Shown here piece after piece: positions 52,499 through 62,587 of a stretch of DNA of 64,000 nt; position 1 is the first letter of the stretch; every line of letters begins with the position of its first letter. The position numbers and the translations under genes were made by a program. The notes beneath the pieces are model-generated. The model was not told the origin of the DNA. It was given only the letters and a program-made list of their open reading frames with translations, and ran no database searches. Source of the stretch: CAYWNA01 sp964459305 (lineage in GTDB: Bacteria > Planctomycetota > Planctomycetia > Pirellulales > Pirellulaceae). The DNA lies in NCBI GenBank assembly GCA_964459305.1, contig CAYWNA010000025.1, forward strand, positions 15,329-79,328, written 5' to 3'.

Positions 52499-53869
52499 TC
52501 ACACCTCGTCGGGAACGGCCCATGGCTCCCGATATATACGCTTGACCAGTTTGTTGGCTTCCGTGTCGTCGGGAAACGTCTCCGTGGCACCATTGAAACG
52601 GAGTGCCCGGTTGCCAACGAGATACGAAATATTGCCCAAATGACAGAGTGCCGCGGATAGATGCCCTTCCTCGATGTCTCCGTTCGGTAACTCGCCGCTG
52701 TGGATGCACTGGATGAAGTTATCGATGTGCTCGTCGGTTTGATGGCGCCCATATTCCTGCGTGACAAGGCTGCCGCCCGGTCCCCAAATCTGCCAGCCGC
52801 CCCCTTGTCGACTCAACAGCATCATGGCTTCGGTGCCGTACACTTCAATCCGCGTGCTGCTGAATAGCCACTGGGGAAAGGCATCGCCATCTCGGATGCT
52901 ATTTGGCGTTTTCGAGAGAGTCGGTGTCACCGTCGATCCCTGCATCACCATCAAGGTGTCGTCAAACTCATAGGTTATCGCCTGAGTGTCCTGGGCCTCA
53001 CGGCCATCCTTCGCGACCAACACGCCACCGGCATGATGAACCGTCTGGGGATAGCGTTTCCCGATTAGCCATCGGGCAACGTCTAATTGGTGAACAGCAT
53101 CATCCGGAATAGCTCCCGCCGCGTAATCAAACCGCTGTTTCATCCATGAAGTCGACCGAAAGGGTATCATCGGCCCTGGGCCGCAATACATGTCGTAGTC
53201 GAATTCCTCTGGCACCGGTCGAACCGGCGGCAACTCCTGATCCGCTGCCATGCTCCGTTTGATACGGGACACGTTGCCAACCATTTGATGAACGCGCACG
53301 GTGTGCACGGCGCCGAGTTTGCCGGATCGCACCAAATCCACAGCATGATGTACGTAATCGGCGGACCGGTTCTGCATGCCCGACTGCACGATGCATTTGT
53401 ATTTCCGAGCCGCCTCGACCATTTTCCGGCCTTCCCAAATATTGTGGGAGACCGGCTTCTCCACATACACATGCTTGCCCGCCTGACAGGCCCATACGGT
53501 TCCCAAACCATGCCAGTGGTCCGGCGTGGCATTGATCACAATATCCAATTCAGGGTCGTTCAGCATCTTGCGGAAATCGGTGATTCCCTGCGCTGTTTTT
53601 CCGGCGTCTCCGCCTGCCGCTTCCGCGGCCCGGCCAAGTCGCCGCCCGTCGGCGTCGCACACGTATTTCACTGCGACGTCGGCCCGATTGGCAAATCGGC
53701 TGATCAGATACGTTCCCCTACCGCCGCATCCCATCAGTCCAACAACCATCTTGTCGCTGGCGGCCGACGTCCGACTTGACGCAGCCGTTGCCATTCCTGC
53801 CGTTAGCCCGGCTGTCATCCCGGCGTTGGCAGAATCCTTCAGGAAACTTCGCCGATTCATCGGATCCAT
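52499..53869 (-). CDS. Tat-exported Gfo/Idh/MocA-family oxidoreductase
   Basis: A 456-aa protein. ATG 53869 is preferred because AAAGGA lies 6 nt upstream; ATG 53875 and a longer frame are alternatives. The signal is MNRRSFLKDSANAGMTAG. The Rossmann part reads VVGLMGCGGRGTYLISRF, then INATPDHWHGLGTVWACQAGKHVYVEKPVSHNIWEG, the EKP motif of the family. C-terminal blocks match planctomycete secreted MocA proteins. It probably oxidises or reduces a sugar-like substrate with NAD(P). Confidence 0.9.
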   Translation of the reverse strand: MDPMNRRSFLKDSANAGMTAGLTAGMATAASSRTSAASDKMVVGLMGCGGRGTYLISRFANRADVAVKYVCDADGRRLGRAAEAAGGDAGKTAQGITDFRKMLNDPELDIVINATPDHWHGLGTVWACQAGKHVYVEKPVSHNIWEGRKMVEAARKYKCIVQSGMQNRSADYVHHAVDLVRSGKLGAVHTVRVHQMVGNVSRIKRSMAADQELPPVRPVPEEFDYDMYCGPGPMIPFRSTSWMKQRFDYAAGAIPDDAVHQLDVARWLIGKRYPQTVHHAGGVLVAKDGREAQDTQAITYEFDDTLMVMQGSTVTPTLSKTPNSIRDGDAFPQWLFSSTRIEVYGTEAMMLLSRQGGGWQIWGPGGSLVTQEYGRHQTDEHIDNFIQCIHSGELPNGDIEEGHLSAALCHLGNISYLVGNRALRFNGATETFPDDTEANKLVKRIYREPWAVPDEV

Positions 53870-53938
53870 GGCCATTCCTTTCTTGTCTACCAAGAGGTTG
53901 CTTGCCACATGAATGAGGCCGACGCCTCAACGGTCGCC

Positions 53939-56900
53939 CTATTTCTGACCGAACGAAGCTCGTTCGATCTCGCACACCGGTACGTAGGCTTGCGACGTGT
54001 GAGTATAATTGCACGTACACCCTCCCAGCACGTTGGGCGCGTTCAGCACGCCGTTGGCCGGGTAGAGGTTGTTCATACAGGCGGGACGAATGTTCCACAG
54101 TGACGTGGGCTCGCGCGACTCGAGGTCGATGTAAGCCGCGTTGGCGCGAACCCGGGTCGTTACCATGTGCACGCTCGCACGGATGGTCGTGCATCCGCGA
54201 CGGACCCACGCCGTGGGGTGGCCTTCACGTTGGCCCGTCTTAAGGTCGAAGACAACGAAATCCTGGACGGTCCCCCAGAGCAGCTTGTCGCCGATCACGA
54301 ACAACGGACCAGGCACGACGGTGACGGGTCTCCCGTTGACGGGCTTGGGCGGCTCGGGCAGCGGGTGGAGCAATTCGCCGCTCTTACCTTGATAAATTCC
54401 GGTGGCCGTGACAACCAGGTCCAGCGGTTCGCTATAGAGCACCTTCGAGCCGCTGGCGATTTCCCAGATGATTTCACCGGAGCGGACGTCAATGGCCCGG
54501 GTCTTCACGTCCTTGTGCTCCAATTCACCTCGGCGGAGGTTGAGCAGTTCGGCGCAGAACACACGGCCGCCCCCGACGGAGACGCTCAGCCCGGACCGAT
54601 TGCACTTCTGACGCCACAGGACCTCGCCCGTGTGGCGATTCACGCAGAGCACGAATTGACCGTTCGTCGCGACGAGGTAATCCTCCCAGCAGCGTAGGTT
54701 TTGCCAAGCACCGGGAAACTCACCGGGAAGCTCGATTCGTCGAGACTCCTTACCAGTCGACGGATCCAAGATGGCGCACGTCTTGCCGCCGGTCGCGTAG
54801 ATCGCCTCGGGCGTAGCGACCAACTGGTCGGTGACAGCGTGTGCGAAAGGTAGTGTCGCTTCCCAGAGTTGACGGCCGGTAAAGACGTCGATCGCATGGA
54901 GCTTGTGTGCTTTGATCAGCACGCTTCCGCCTGCAACTCGCACGACGGCGCTGCCCGGCTTGCGCTGCCATTCGTTCGGCGCGTCGAACCAGAGCAGTCC
55001 CAAGGGCGCCCTGACGAACTCGTCGGTAGACGCTCCGGTGTTCGCTGCGCTGGCCTCCTCATGTGACCAGTCGGCCGCGCCGGGCAACGCCCCCATGCGT
55101 CGAAGCAGCACCCAATCGCCTGCCCGACGGACTTGCAACCCGTCGAATGGACTTTCGGCGGGCGCATCGTACGTTAGGTCCGCGCCGCCGCCAATCGCCA
55201 AGCAGGCCGTACCGCTGTAAGGACGCAACTTGGGAAAGACAGACTGAACGACTGCCCCAATCGCGCCGGGCGGCAAGTCGCTCGAATGCTCGGAGACGAT
55301 CAGGTTGGCCAAGTAAGGTGGAAACGGATAGGAGAGCAGATTGCCGACACGGGCGCACGCTCGCGATCCGTACAGCCCGGCTTCGTACAGCCGCTGGCGA
55401 AGTTGGGCGATCTTACCGGCGTCCGGATCGACGGCGATCACGTACAGATCCGACTGCCGAACCAGTTCTTCGACCAGCCGACCCGAGTCGAGACCGAGCA
55501 CCAGCGCGTAACCCTCCGTCGCTTTTGCGGCTTCGAGTATTTGGCCCGCTTTGTCCGTCGATGCGTCCGCGTTCGCCGCAGCCACCGTCGGTTTCGCGTG
55601 CACGACGACATCCGCCGGCTTCTGGGCACCGAACGCGTAAATTCGTCCTTCGCGAGTAGCGACGAAGAGTCGCCCGTCGGCGGCCAGCAAGCGATGGGGC
55701 GTGCCGTCGATCGACGCTTGCCATTGGACTTCGGGCTGCTCTCCTTCTTTCGGAATACGGACCGCGGCCAGGGCTCCCGGTCCGGCGCAGAAGAGTTGAT
55801 CCCCGGCTTTGATGTGGACATCGAGCTTCGACGGCAGCTTCCACAGGTCTCGAAAAACTCCCGTGAATCGGTCTGGGTAGGTATCGTCTTTGCGATTGGC
55901 GGGAATCTCGGTTTCCCCGCGTGGCGTCAGCTGGACCGAGGTAAGGTCGTGGGCCGTGATTCCGCCGTCGTTCTCGTAGAACGCATCGGGGGTGAAGACC
56001 GGCTGTGTGAACCGGCCGATGTCTTTATGGTTGGTCTTGTCGATACGAATCCGCGTAAGACCGCCCGTGTAGAGTTCGTCCTTAAAGTCGGGGCGTCCGC
56101 GGGAGTTGCGGAACTGTTCGTCATTGGGGCGGCTGATATCGTAGATGTCTCCGCTCTGACAGAGATAGTGCCCGTTGCCGGCAACGAACCAGGTTCCTTT
56201 GGGCAGACCGTCGCGACCGCCCCAGCCCATGTGATAGGAGTCCAGTTCCCCGGTTGCGAGGTTCAACAGAGCCGGCAGTTGCGCGCCGCAAGGGACGACC
56301 AGCTTGTCGCCGACGATGGCCAAGTATCCCTGAGGCGTGATGCCTGCGTATTGCGCGATGCCGTGGTCCTGATTGGCTGCGGGAATATGGTTGCTTTGTG
56401 TATTCGACCAAACGACCTTGCCCGATTCCGCATCCAGCGCGTGAACGAAGACCCCGTCGGCTGGCCAGAGCCCGGCAGCGAAGTAGACGACGCCGTCGCG
56501 CAACACAGGTCCGCCGCGGGCCGGCCACAACGAGATCAGTCGGCCATTTCCCAGTACCGTGCGGTCTTTCCTGTCATCCGGGAGGCCCCGGAACTTCCAT
56601 TGCAGCTTGCCCTCAGCCGCGTCGAGGCAGTAGAGAAAGCCGTCGTCCGAGACGAAATAGACTTTGTCTTGCCACGCCGCCGGCGCGAACCGTACGGGCC
56701 CTTCGGCGAAGAACCGCCATCGCACTTCGCCCGTCGCCGTGTCCAAGGCTGTCACGCTTTCGGTGACCATTGACGGAAGGAACATTGTCTGCCCCACCAC
56801 GACCGGTTCGTAAGACGTGTCGAATTCCAGCCTCACGTTCCGTGGAAACGCCGGCGCGGGTTGGGCCAGTTCCCGCACCCACTGGAGGTGCAGATCCGAC

Positions 56901-57028
56901 GGCAAATTCTCGGCCGATGCGGCGGTACGGCCCGCATCGTAGCGGAACTGCGGCCAGTCGCCGGCGGCCGCGTCCAACGCGCAAAGAGTCACGACAATCG
57001 CGATCGAAAGCAGGGCAAATCGATTCAT
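53939..57028 (-). CDS. PQQ propeller with embedded methyltransferase-like domain, secreted
   Basis: A 1029-aa protein; ATG 57028 is preferred over TTG 57031. Signal peptide MNRFALLSIAIVVTLCALDA. A PQQ-type propeller opens GDWPQFRYDAGRTAASAENL, with TALDTATGEVRWRFFAEG and YCLDAAEGKLQWKFRGL. At about residues 490-620 lies a Rossmann methyltransferase-like part (VLGLDSGRLVEELVRQ, IAVDPDAGKIAQL, RQRLYEAGLYGSRACARVG), then propeller blades resume (IDVFTGRQLWEATLPFA). It matches the domain of the protein at 44019 but placed in the middle. Ligand and reaction unknown. Confidence 0.83.
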   Translation of the reverse strand: MNRFALLSIAIVVTLCALDAAAGDWPQFRYDAGRTAASAENLPSDLHLQWVRELAQPAPAFPRNVRLEFDTSYEPVVVGQTMFLPSMVTESVTALDTATGEVRWRFFAEGPVRFAPAAWQDKVYFVSDDGFLYCLDAAEGKLQWKFRGLPDDRKDRTVLGNGRLISLWPARGGPVLRDGVVYFAAGLWPADGVFVHALDAESGKVVWSNTQSNHIPAANQDHGIAQYAGITPQGYLAIVGDKLVVPCGAQLPALLNLATGELDSYHMGWGGRDGLPKGTWFVAGNGHYLCQSGDIYDISRPNDEQFRNSRGRPDFKDELYTGGLTRIRIDKTNHKDIGRFTQPVFTPDAFYENDGGITAHDLTSVQLTPRGETEIPANRKDDTYPDRFTGVFRDLWKLPSKLDVHIKAGDQLFCAGPGALAAVRIPKEGEQPEVQWQASIDGTPHRLLAADGRLFVATREGRIYAFGAQKPADVVVHAKPTVAAANADASTDKAGQILEAAKATEGYALVLGLDSGRLVEELVRQSDLYVIAVDPDAGKIAQLRQRLYEAGLYGSRACARVGNLLSYPFPPYLANLIVSEHSSDLPPGAIGAVVQSVFPKLRPYSGTACLAIGGGADLTYDAPAESPFDGLQVRRAGDWVLLRRMGALPGAADWSHEEASAANTGASTDEFVRAPLGLLWFDAPNEWQRKPGSAVVRVAGGSVLIKAHKLHAIDVFTGRQLWEATLPFAHAVTDQLVATPEAIYATGGKTCAILDPSTGKESRRIELPGEFPGAWQNLRCWEDYLVATNGQFVLCVNRHTGEVLWRQKCNRSGLSVSVGGGRVFCAELLNLRRGELEHKDVKTRAIDVRSGEIIWEIASGSKVLYSEPLDLVVTATGIYQGKSGELLHPLPEPPKPVNGRPVTVVPGPLFVIGDKLLWGTVQDFVVFDLKTGQREGHPTAWVRRGCTTIRASVHMVTTRVRANAAYIDLESREPTSLWNIRPACMNNLYPANGVLNAPNVLGGCTCNYTHTSQAYVPVCEIERASFGQK

Positions 57029-57200
57029 CAATCGTTCTCCTCATGGGTTTTCGGAAATGCCTAGAATGATAATCTAACGGGTTTGAGGCGCGAGTAGATA
57101 GTCCTCACCCCAGAGTAGCGGCATCGATGGTTTTCGGTCGAAGGCATCGCGGCTGCCGCCTTGCAGAAGGTGTGCCGTTCGGTTGCCCCTCCTTCGTGCA

Positions 57201-58169
57201 TCAGTTCAGTGTGGTGTCAGTGGGCAGGTTGAAATCGAATTCGTCGCGCCATCGCCGGTTGGCATGATCGCGCACCTTGGCAACGATCTTGTCCCGACCG
57301 ATGAACAGCACACTGCTTCCCCGGTTGTTTGCCGTGGCACCGACACTGATATGCAGGACGCCATCGTCCAGACAATACTCGCCTCGGCCAAACTCATCCC
57401 GAACGCCGTAAGTATGGTGTAAGTGGCCGTGAACGAATAGCCTGACGTTCGGGTATTGGGCAAACATGGCCCGCATTTCCGCCGATTCCTTCAGATACAT
57501 CGAACCGGGAAACGGAGTGGCTTCGCGGTCCTCGCTGTGCCATGTCGTTTCGAACACGGGGGCATGGAAAGCAATGACTGTCGTCGATTTGACATCCGAG
57601 GCCAGTTCGCGTCGGAGCCACGCGAGCTGCTTGTCCCCAAGATTGCAGATGTGTGTCTTGGGACCAGTTACGCCAGTGACGCTGGTGAAAATGAAACGGA
57701 TTCCGCGACGATAGATCGTATAGGACAAAGGCAGCCCGGTGCACTTCTGATAGACGTCCAGGCCGGCACCGAGTTCCGCATTGCCGGCGATGCTGTAGAC
57801 GGGTCTGGTTGAAGGCTTGAGAATAATCCGTTCGTAGTCCGCGAAATACTCTGGCTTGTTCTGTACTAGATCGCCCAACACGACCACGAAATCGTGAGGA
57901 ATTTCGGCCAGATCGTCCATGGCCGTCTTCGCATGCTCCAAGCTGCGTGGATTCATATGGAGTTGAGGATCGCCCATTAGGGCAACGACCAGTTGGTTAC
58001 GATCCACGGAGGAAAGCGTCGGGTCGTGCCGGGCCGGCGGTGCGATCTTTAGTGTCTCATCGGCATCCGCGAACGAGCTGAAGCCGTGCAAGCCGATCGT
58101 CGCGGCTGAAGCCTTGAGAAAGTGACGTCGGGAGAAGCCGTTCGCCGACAGATCTTTGTGCATCGCCAT
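57201..58169 (-). CDS. Tat-exported metallophosphoesterase-like protein
   Basis: A 322-aa protein with a Tat-type signal (FSRRHFLKASAATIGLHGF). The calcineurin-like motifs read MGDPQLH, VVLGDLVQNK, SIAGNAELG, FHAPV and FVHGHLHH. The usual GNH(D/E) is GNAE, so the catalytic His is missing and activity may be altered or lost. It lies on the minus strand between the PQQ protein and the PL26-like gene. Substrate unknown. Confidence 0.83.
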   Translation of the reverse strand: MAMHKDLSANGFSRRHFLKASAATIGLHGFSSFADADETLKIAPPARHDPTLSSVDRNQLVVALMGDPQLHMNPRSLEHAKTAMDDLAEIPHDFVVVLGDLVQNKPEYFADYERIILKPSTRPVYSIAGNAELGAGLDVYQKCTGLPLSYTIYRRGIRFIFTSVTGVTGPKTHICNLGDKQLAWLRRELASDVKSTTVIAFHAPVFETTWHSEDREATPFPGSMYLKESAEMRAMFAQYPNVRLFVHGHLHHTYGVRDEFGRGEYCLDDGVLHISVGATANNRGSSVLFIGRDKIVAKVRDHANRRWRDEFDFNLPTDTTLN

Positions 58170-58458
58170 ACATTCCCTTTGGAGCGCGTGAGAGAAACGT
58201 CATCGCGACTACCCCTTGGCATGTTCGAGGCCGTGTGCCACACGCAGGCAACCTCGGCATTATGGGCACGGCAGCCAAACAGATCAACGACACGGCGACC
58301 TTGGATTTGCTTTCTTGCACGTCGTACGCACGGCTACCGCAATGGTCGGGATTCTTGCGAAGTCAACTACAATTCCGTTACGCTGTCGGATTGGTAGAGC
58401 GCTACGCTAGAATTACTTCCATCAATCTTCAACTGGGAACCGCAAAGGAGATATTGCC

Positions 58459-61400
58459 GTGGCAGGACGATTGTGGATTGGCTGTATCGTGTTGGCGTGT
58501 TCGGCTGCCGCCGCGGATGATACCGACCGCGATGGCATTCCGGACGTGGTCGAGCATAAGATCGGAACGCCGGTGGATGCGCCGCAGCAGTTGGCGCACG
58601 TCGCCGCCAGCCCGAATCGCGGCTTCAGCGACCAGGAAGCGGCGCAGCACGCGCCCGACATCGTTGACTTTTCGGCCTGTCACGTGGGTGATCAGCGGCT
58701 GTTGTTCAAAGTGAAGTTCGCGCATAAGCCGGATTTCGCCAACACCACGTTCATCATCTACGCGGATATGGACAACGATGGCTCGACGGGGCGTGTGAAC
58801 GAGTACCACGGTGGAGTCGACGTGATGATTACTGTGCACCGAGACAAGATTGGTGTGAGTTTGCACAATCCGTCGTTCACTCGGAAGAACGCCATACCGT
58901 GCGCGGCGATTCACGATAAGTCATTTTTCGTGACCCTTGACGCGCCGCTGCGGATTCGAGACGAGCATGTCGAACTGGGCCTGCATCTGTTATCGCAGCG
59001 CACCGGAGGCACAAGCGACGGCACACGCCACGTGGTAGTAAAACTGCCGTTGGTGGATCGCCCCGCGCCAAAGCTGCCGCAACGGCGGTCCGACAGTCTG
59101 CGCAGCCTCGCCGACTACCGTTACTATGACGACAAGGTGAAGTACGAGAAGCTCGCGGACAAGGGGCTCACGTACGAGCAGATTGCACCCGAGCAGCCAA
59201 TCCAGTTTGGCCGTCCTCGCCCGCAGGTACCATTCTCGACGTCGCGCAAACCTGGAAAGCCCGGGGCAATCCAGCGCCAGCAAGTGAAAGTGAACGTACT
59301 TGAAGAGGCGGGCGTGGCTCGACGCGGCTCGCCTATCACGTTTGGCCTGCCCATTCCTCAAGGTGGGCTGTACGACTTGGCCAACCTGCGTTTACTGTCC
59401 CCCAGCGATCGAGAAACGCCTGCACAGTTCACGGCTATGGCCTTTTGGCCCGACGACAGCCTGAAGTGGGTGCTGGTCGACTTTCAGGCCGACCTGGGCG
59501 CCAAGCAAGAGGCCGACTACGCCGTCGAACTTGGGGCCGGTGTGACTCAGAAGCCAGCGCCGTCGACGTTGCGGGTCGATGGAACCGCTGACATCATCCG
59601 AGTGAACACGGGTCCGCTTGAGGCGGTGATCGACAAGCAGCGTTTCAACATCTTTCGCAGCGTGAACGTCGCCGGCAAGCCAACTGCCGCCTTCGCATCG
59701 ACCGGCGTGATGCTGCACAACGAACATGGAGAGCTCTTCTCACAGTCTGCCACGCCTCCGCGACGCATTGCGATCGAAGAAAACGGGCCGCAGAAGGTCG
59801 TCATTCGCGTCGAAGGCGATTACAGCAACGACGCGGGTCTGACGTACATGGCTTACATCACGCGGTTGGTGTTCCGTGCGGGATCGCCACGCGTCACCGT
59901 GGAGCACACGCACCTCAATACATTCGTGAAGACCGAATTCACCGACATCACGTCGCTTGTTCTACCGCTCACGCTCTCTGGCGGCGTGAAGCGGGCGTAC
60001 GCGTTTGCACGCGATGACGATGGTATGCTTCGAGGGCTGCCGGATGAAGCCTCTGATTTTCGAGTCACCCAATGGAATGAAAAGGAATTCGCTCTGGGAC
60101 GCGGCGAGGCCGATTGCCGAGCGGGTCAGTACCCCGGCGTTGTGCGATTCGAAGGGGCTGAGGCCACGGCAAGCGTCGCGGTACACGAGTTTTGGCAGCG
60201 CTGGCCCAAGGCGTTCGACGCGGACAAGGGATCATTCGCAGTTCAGCTGCTGCCTCGGCAACCGAGTTCTGATTTCGGCACGGATCTGCCATTCTGGTTG
60301 ATGTATCCCTTCGTGGACGGCAAGTACCGTTTCAAATGGGGCATGTCGTTCACGACGCGTGTCACTTTCGACTTCGCGGGCGAGACCGCGGTGGACCAGT
60401 TCCACGCAGACGCCAACATGCCGGTCGTGGCGGTGCTTCCGGCCGATTGGTATGCGTCCACCAAGGCGTTGGGAGACGTGGCGGTTCCCAAGGGAAAACA
60501 GTTTGCCCAATGGGATACATACGTGGCCAACGCGTACAACAAACACTTGCTTCGGAAAGCCTCTTCGCGAGAGTACGGCTACCTGAATTACGGCGATTGG
60601 TTCGGCGAGCGGGGCCGCAATTGGGGAAACAACGAGTATGATCTCGCGCACGGCTTTTTCATGCAGTTCGTGCGAACCGGGCGTCGAGATTACTTTCGGC
60701 TGGCACTCAGCGCGGCGCGGCACCAGGCGGATGTGGACTGTGTGCACGCGTACCCCGATCCGTACTATGCCGGGTCCAATCACCAACATTCCATCGGACA
60801 TACAGGGACATGGTCGCAAGTTCCCATGCGTGCGACGTGGTCGCATCGTTACGACAGCCACACGGACGCACGCAACGGACACACCTGGGCTGACGGAATG
60901 ATGGACGCGTGGTACCTGGCCGGCGACGCGCGCGTGATGGAGGCATCGATCGGCCTGGGCGAGCACATCACCTGGGCCATGTCTCGTAATTTCGACCGGC
61001 TCGGCACGCACGAGCGTTCCGCCGGTTGGTCGTTGGCGGCCATCATGGCCATCTACCGCGGCACGTATGACCCCGAGTATCTCGCCGCAGCCAAGCGGAT
61101 CGTGGCGATTCCATTGCGGGAACAGAAGTTTGACGACGGCGGCGCATGGCCGCACGTGTTGCCCCGCGACCACTGCGGCGGCCATTACGGCGCGAGAGGA
61201 AATAACCTGTTCTTGATTGGCGTGCTGCTTGCCGGGCTGAAAGACTACCACGAAGCAACACGCGACCCTGCGGTCGAGAAATCGTTCGTTTCCGGCGCTC
61301 GTTGGGTATTGAAATCATGGGACGAAGTGGCCAAAGGTTGGCCTTACTCGGCGTCGACAAGCGGAGAGCCATATTACGAAAACGTCTCACCCAGCCTGAA

Positions 61401-61629
61401 CATGCTGATCATCGATTCGTTGGCCTATGCCGGCAAGCTGACGGGCGATGAAGAGTTCCTGAATGTCACCGAGAAGGCGTTCGCAGCAATGGCGCGATCC
61501 AACCCGCCGTCCGATGGCAAATCCGTGGCGCAAAAGATGTTTTTCGCGACCGGTGTCATGGCATCGCTCCAGCAATGGTTCGCTGCACATCGAAACGATC
61601 AAGGTATCGGAGTGCTCGATGGCACCTAG
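58459..61629 (+). CDS. PL26-type exo-rhamnogalacturonan-lyase-like (YetA/PcRGLX) secreted protein
   Basis: A 1056-aa protein. GTG 58459 has AAAGGAG just upstream, and a signal peptide follows (LWIGCIVLACSAAAA). Residues 21-37 hold a calcium-type repeat DTDRDGIPDVVE. The about 60 kDa core opens GSPITFGLPIPQGGLYDLANLRLL, as in exo-rhamnogalacturonan lyases of PL26 and YetA. Later parts include WGNNEYDLAHGFFMQFVRTGRRDYF and HTWADGMMDAWYLAGDARVMEASIG, the alpha-toroid. It would release rhamnogalacturonan disaccharides. Activity is inferred. Confidence 0.78.
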   Translation: MAGRLWIGCIVLACSAAAADDTDRDGIPDVVEHKIGTPVDAPQQLAHVAASPNRGFSDQEAAQHAPDIVDFSACHVGDQRLLFKVKFAHKPDFANTTFIIYADMDNDGSTGRVNEYHGGVDVMITVHRDKIGVSLHNPSFTRKNAIPCAAIHDKSFFVTLDAPLRIRDEHVELGLHLLSQRTGGTSDGTRHVVVKLPLVDRPAPKLPQRRSDSLRSLADYRYYDDKVKYEKLADKGLTYEQIAPEQPIQFGRPRPQVPFSTSRKPGKPGAIQRQQVKVNVLEEAGVARRGSPITFGLPIPQGGLYDLANLRLLSPSDRETPAQFTAMAFWPDDSLKWVLVDFQADLGAKQEADYAVELGAGVTQKPAPSTLRVDGTADIIRVNTGPLEAVIDKQRFNIFRSVNVAGKPTAAFASTGVMLHNEHGELFSQSATPPRRIAIEENGPQKVVIRVEGDYSNDAGLTYMAYITRLVFRAGSPRVTVEHTHLNTFVKTEFTDITSLVLPLTLSGGVKRAYAFARDDDGMLRGLPDEASDFRVTQWNEKEFALGRGEADCRAGQYPGVVRFEGAEATASVAVHEFWQRWPKAFDADKGSFAVQLLPRQPSSDFGTDLPFWLMYPFVDGKYRFKWGMSFTTRVTFDFAGETAVDQFHADANMPVVAVLPADWYASTKALGDVAVPKGKQFAQWDTYVANAYNKHLLRKASSREYGYLNYGDWFGERGRNWGNNEYDLAHGFFMQFVRTGRRDYFRLALSAARHQADVDCVHAYPDPYYAGSNHQHSIGHTGTWSQVPMRATWSHRYDSHTDARNGHTWADGMMDAWYLAGDARVMEASIGLGEHITWAMSRNFDRLGTHERSAGWSLAAIMAIYRGTYDPEYLAAAKRIVAIPLREQKFDDGGAWPHVLPRDHCGGHYGARGNNLFLIGVLLAGLKDYHEATRDPAVEKSFVSGARWVLKSWDEVAKGWPYSASTSGEPYYENVSPSLNMLIIDSLAYAGKLTGDEEFLNVTEKAFAAMARSNPPSDGKSVAQKMFFATGVMASLQQWFAAHRNDQGIGVLDGT

Positions 61630-61723
61630 AGTAGGCGCAGGGCTGTCGAGCTGAGTGCGTGCCCTGTCCCAAGACTTTGTTGCTGACGGATCAGCGGGCA
61701 TTCATTGGCGGCTTCGTAGCACA

Positions 61724-62275
61724 TTAAAACATGGAGTAGTCGCAGTTAACGCAACGGTATTTGCCGCCGCGCCTCAGATCGCGAATGACGCCCGGATAGC
61801 CGTATTTGTGCTGGCATTGTGGGCATTGCCAATGGGTGAGTTGGTGAAAAGAGAGCTGAATATTGACGTAGAGGACCGCAATGGAAACACCCCAGATTAT
61901 CCAGGCCGCAGCACTATCGATAAACCTCAGGATGGGGAAAAGTGTCGCCAGTACCGGGATCATTCCCAGGCAGATGAGGAATTGTCGCCGAGCTGAGCGA
62001 TAGCGAGCAGCAATCTCGACGATCGAACGGACCGTTGGGTTCTTGGGGATAAATGCGAGAACAGCACCAACAATAAACACGCCGGCAGCCCCACCTACGA
62101 TGAAACCGACGATCGCCCCCAAAGCTCGTGGCGCGGGCGAGACGAGAAATCCTATTGTCGCGCCAACCAAGGCAACCGTGACTCCCGACCCCAATTGGAT
62201 GACGTTTCGGCGCCAAGACGAATCGACTCGCTCAGAAGATGTGTCCGGAACAACGGTGCGTTCTGTGACTTTCAT
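61724..62275 (-). CDS. Membrane protein with C-terminal zinc ribbon, function unknown
   Basis: A 183-aa protein starting at ATG 62275 (MKVTERTVVP). Four hydrophobic segments are visible, the first pair GSGVTVALVGATIGFLVSP and ALGAIVGFIVGGAAGVFIVG. The tail has CPQCQ and CVNC pairs (WQCPQCQHKYGY, KYRCVNCDYSMF), a zinc ribbon. No family is recognised. It is convergent with the PL26-like gene. Confidence 0.72.
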   Translation of the reverse strand: MKVTERTVVPDTSSERVDSSWRRNVIQLGSGVTVALVGATIGFLVSPAPRALGAIVGFIVGGAAGVFIVGAVLAFIPKNPTVRSIVEIAARYRSARRQFLICLGMIPVLATLFPILRFIDSAAAWIIWGVSIAVLYVNIQLSFHQLTHWQCPQCQHKYGYPGVIRDLRRGGKYRCVNCDYSMF

Positions 62276-62290
62276 TTCTGACGCCGCCAA

Positions 62291-62587
62291 CTAGTTTCCG
62301 GCCGACGACCTGTCGGCAATTCACGATCCCCTCCACCCTACCACCCGTGGGCGACCGGGGAAAGAAGCAAGCCACTCCTCGTCAGCTTTTCATTGCACGT
62401 TGCACCCCCCAAGCCCCGGTAGGATCGACAACGGTGTGCACCATGGTTCAACCGAGTATCGGCAGAACAGTTGCGTTCAGGGCAACGCCCGTGGGTTGGT
62501 TGCCCTGGGATGTTTGGACGGTGTCCCGTTGTGGTAGACCTCGTCTGCCGGCAGAACCATCGCCTTGTTGTTGTCTCCGGCTAGAAC
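62291..62587. other. Intergenic gap with one hairpin
   Basis: 297 nt between the zinc-ribbon protein start and the DUF1080 protein stop, both minus strand. It holds the hairpin at 62478-62507. No credible gene seen. Confidence 0.6.
62478..62507 (-). terminator. Hairpin after the DUF1080 gene
   Basis: CAGGGCAAC (62478-62486) and GTTGCCCTG (62499-62507) are exact inverses with a 12-nt loop, 80 nt beyond the DUF1080 gene stop on the minus strand. No T-run was seen, so terminator function is tentative. Confidence 0.4.
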
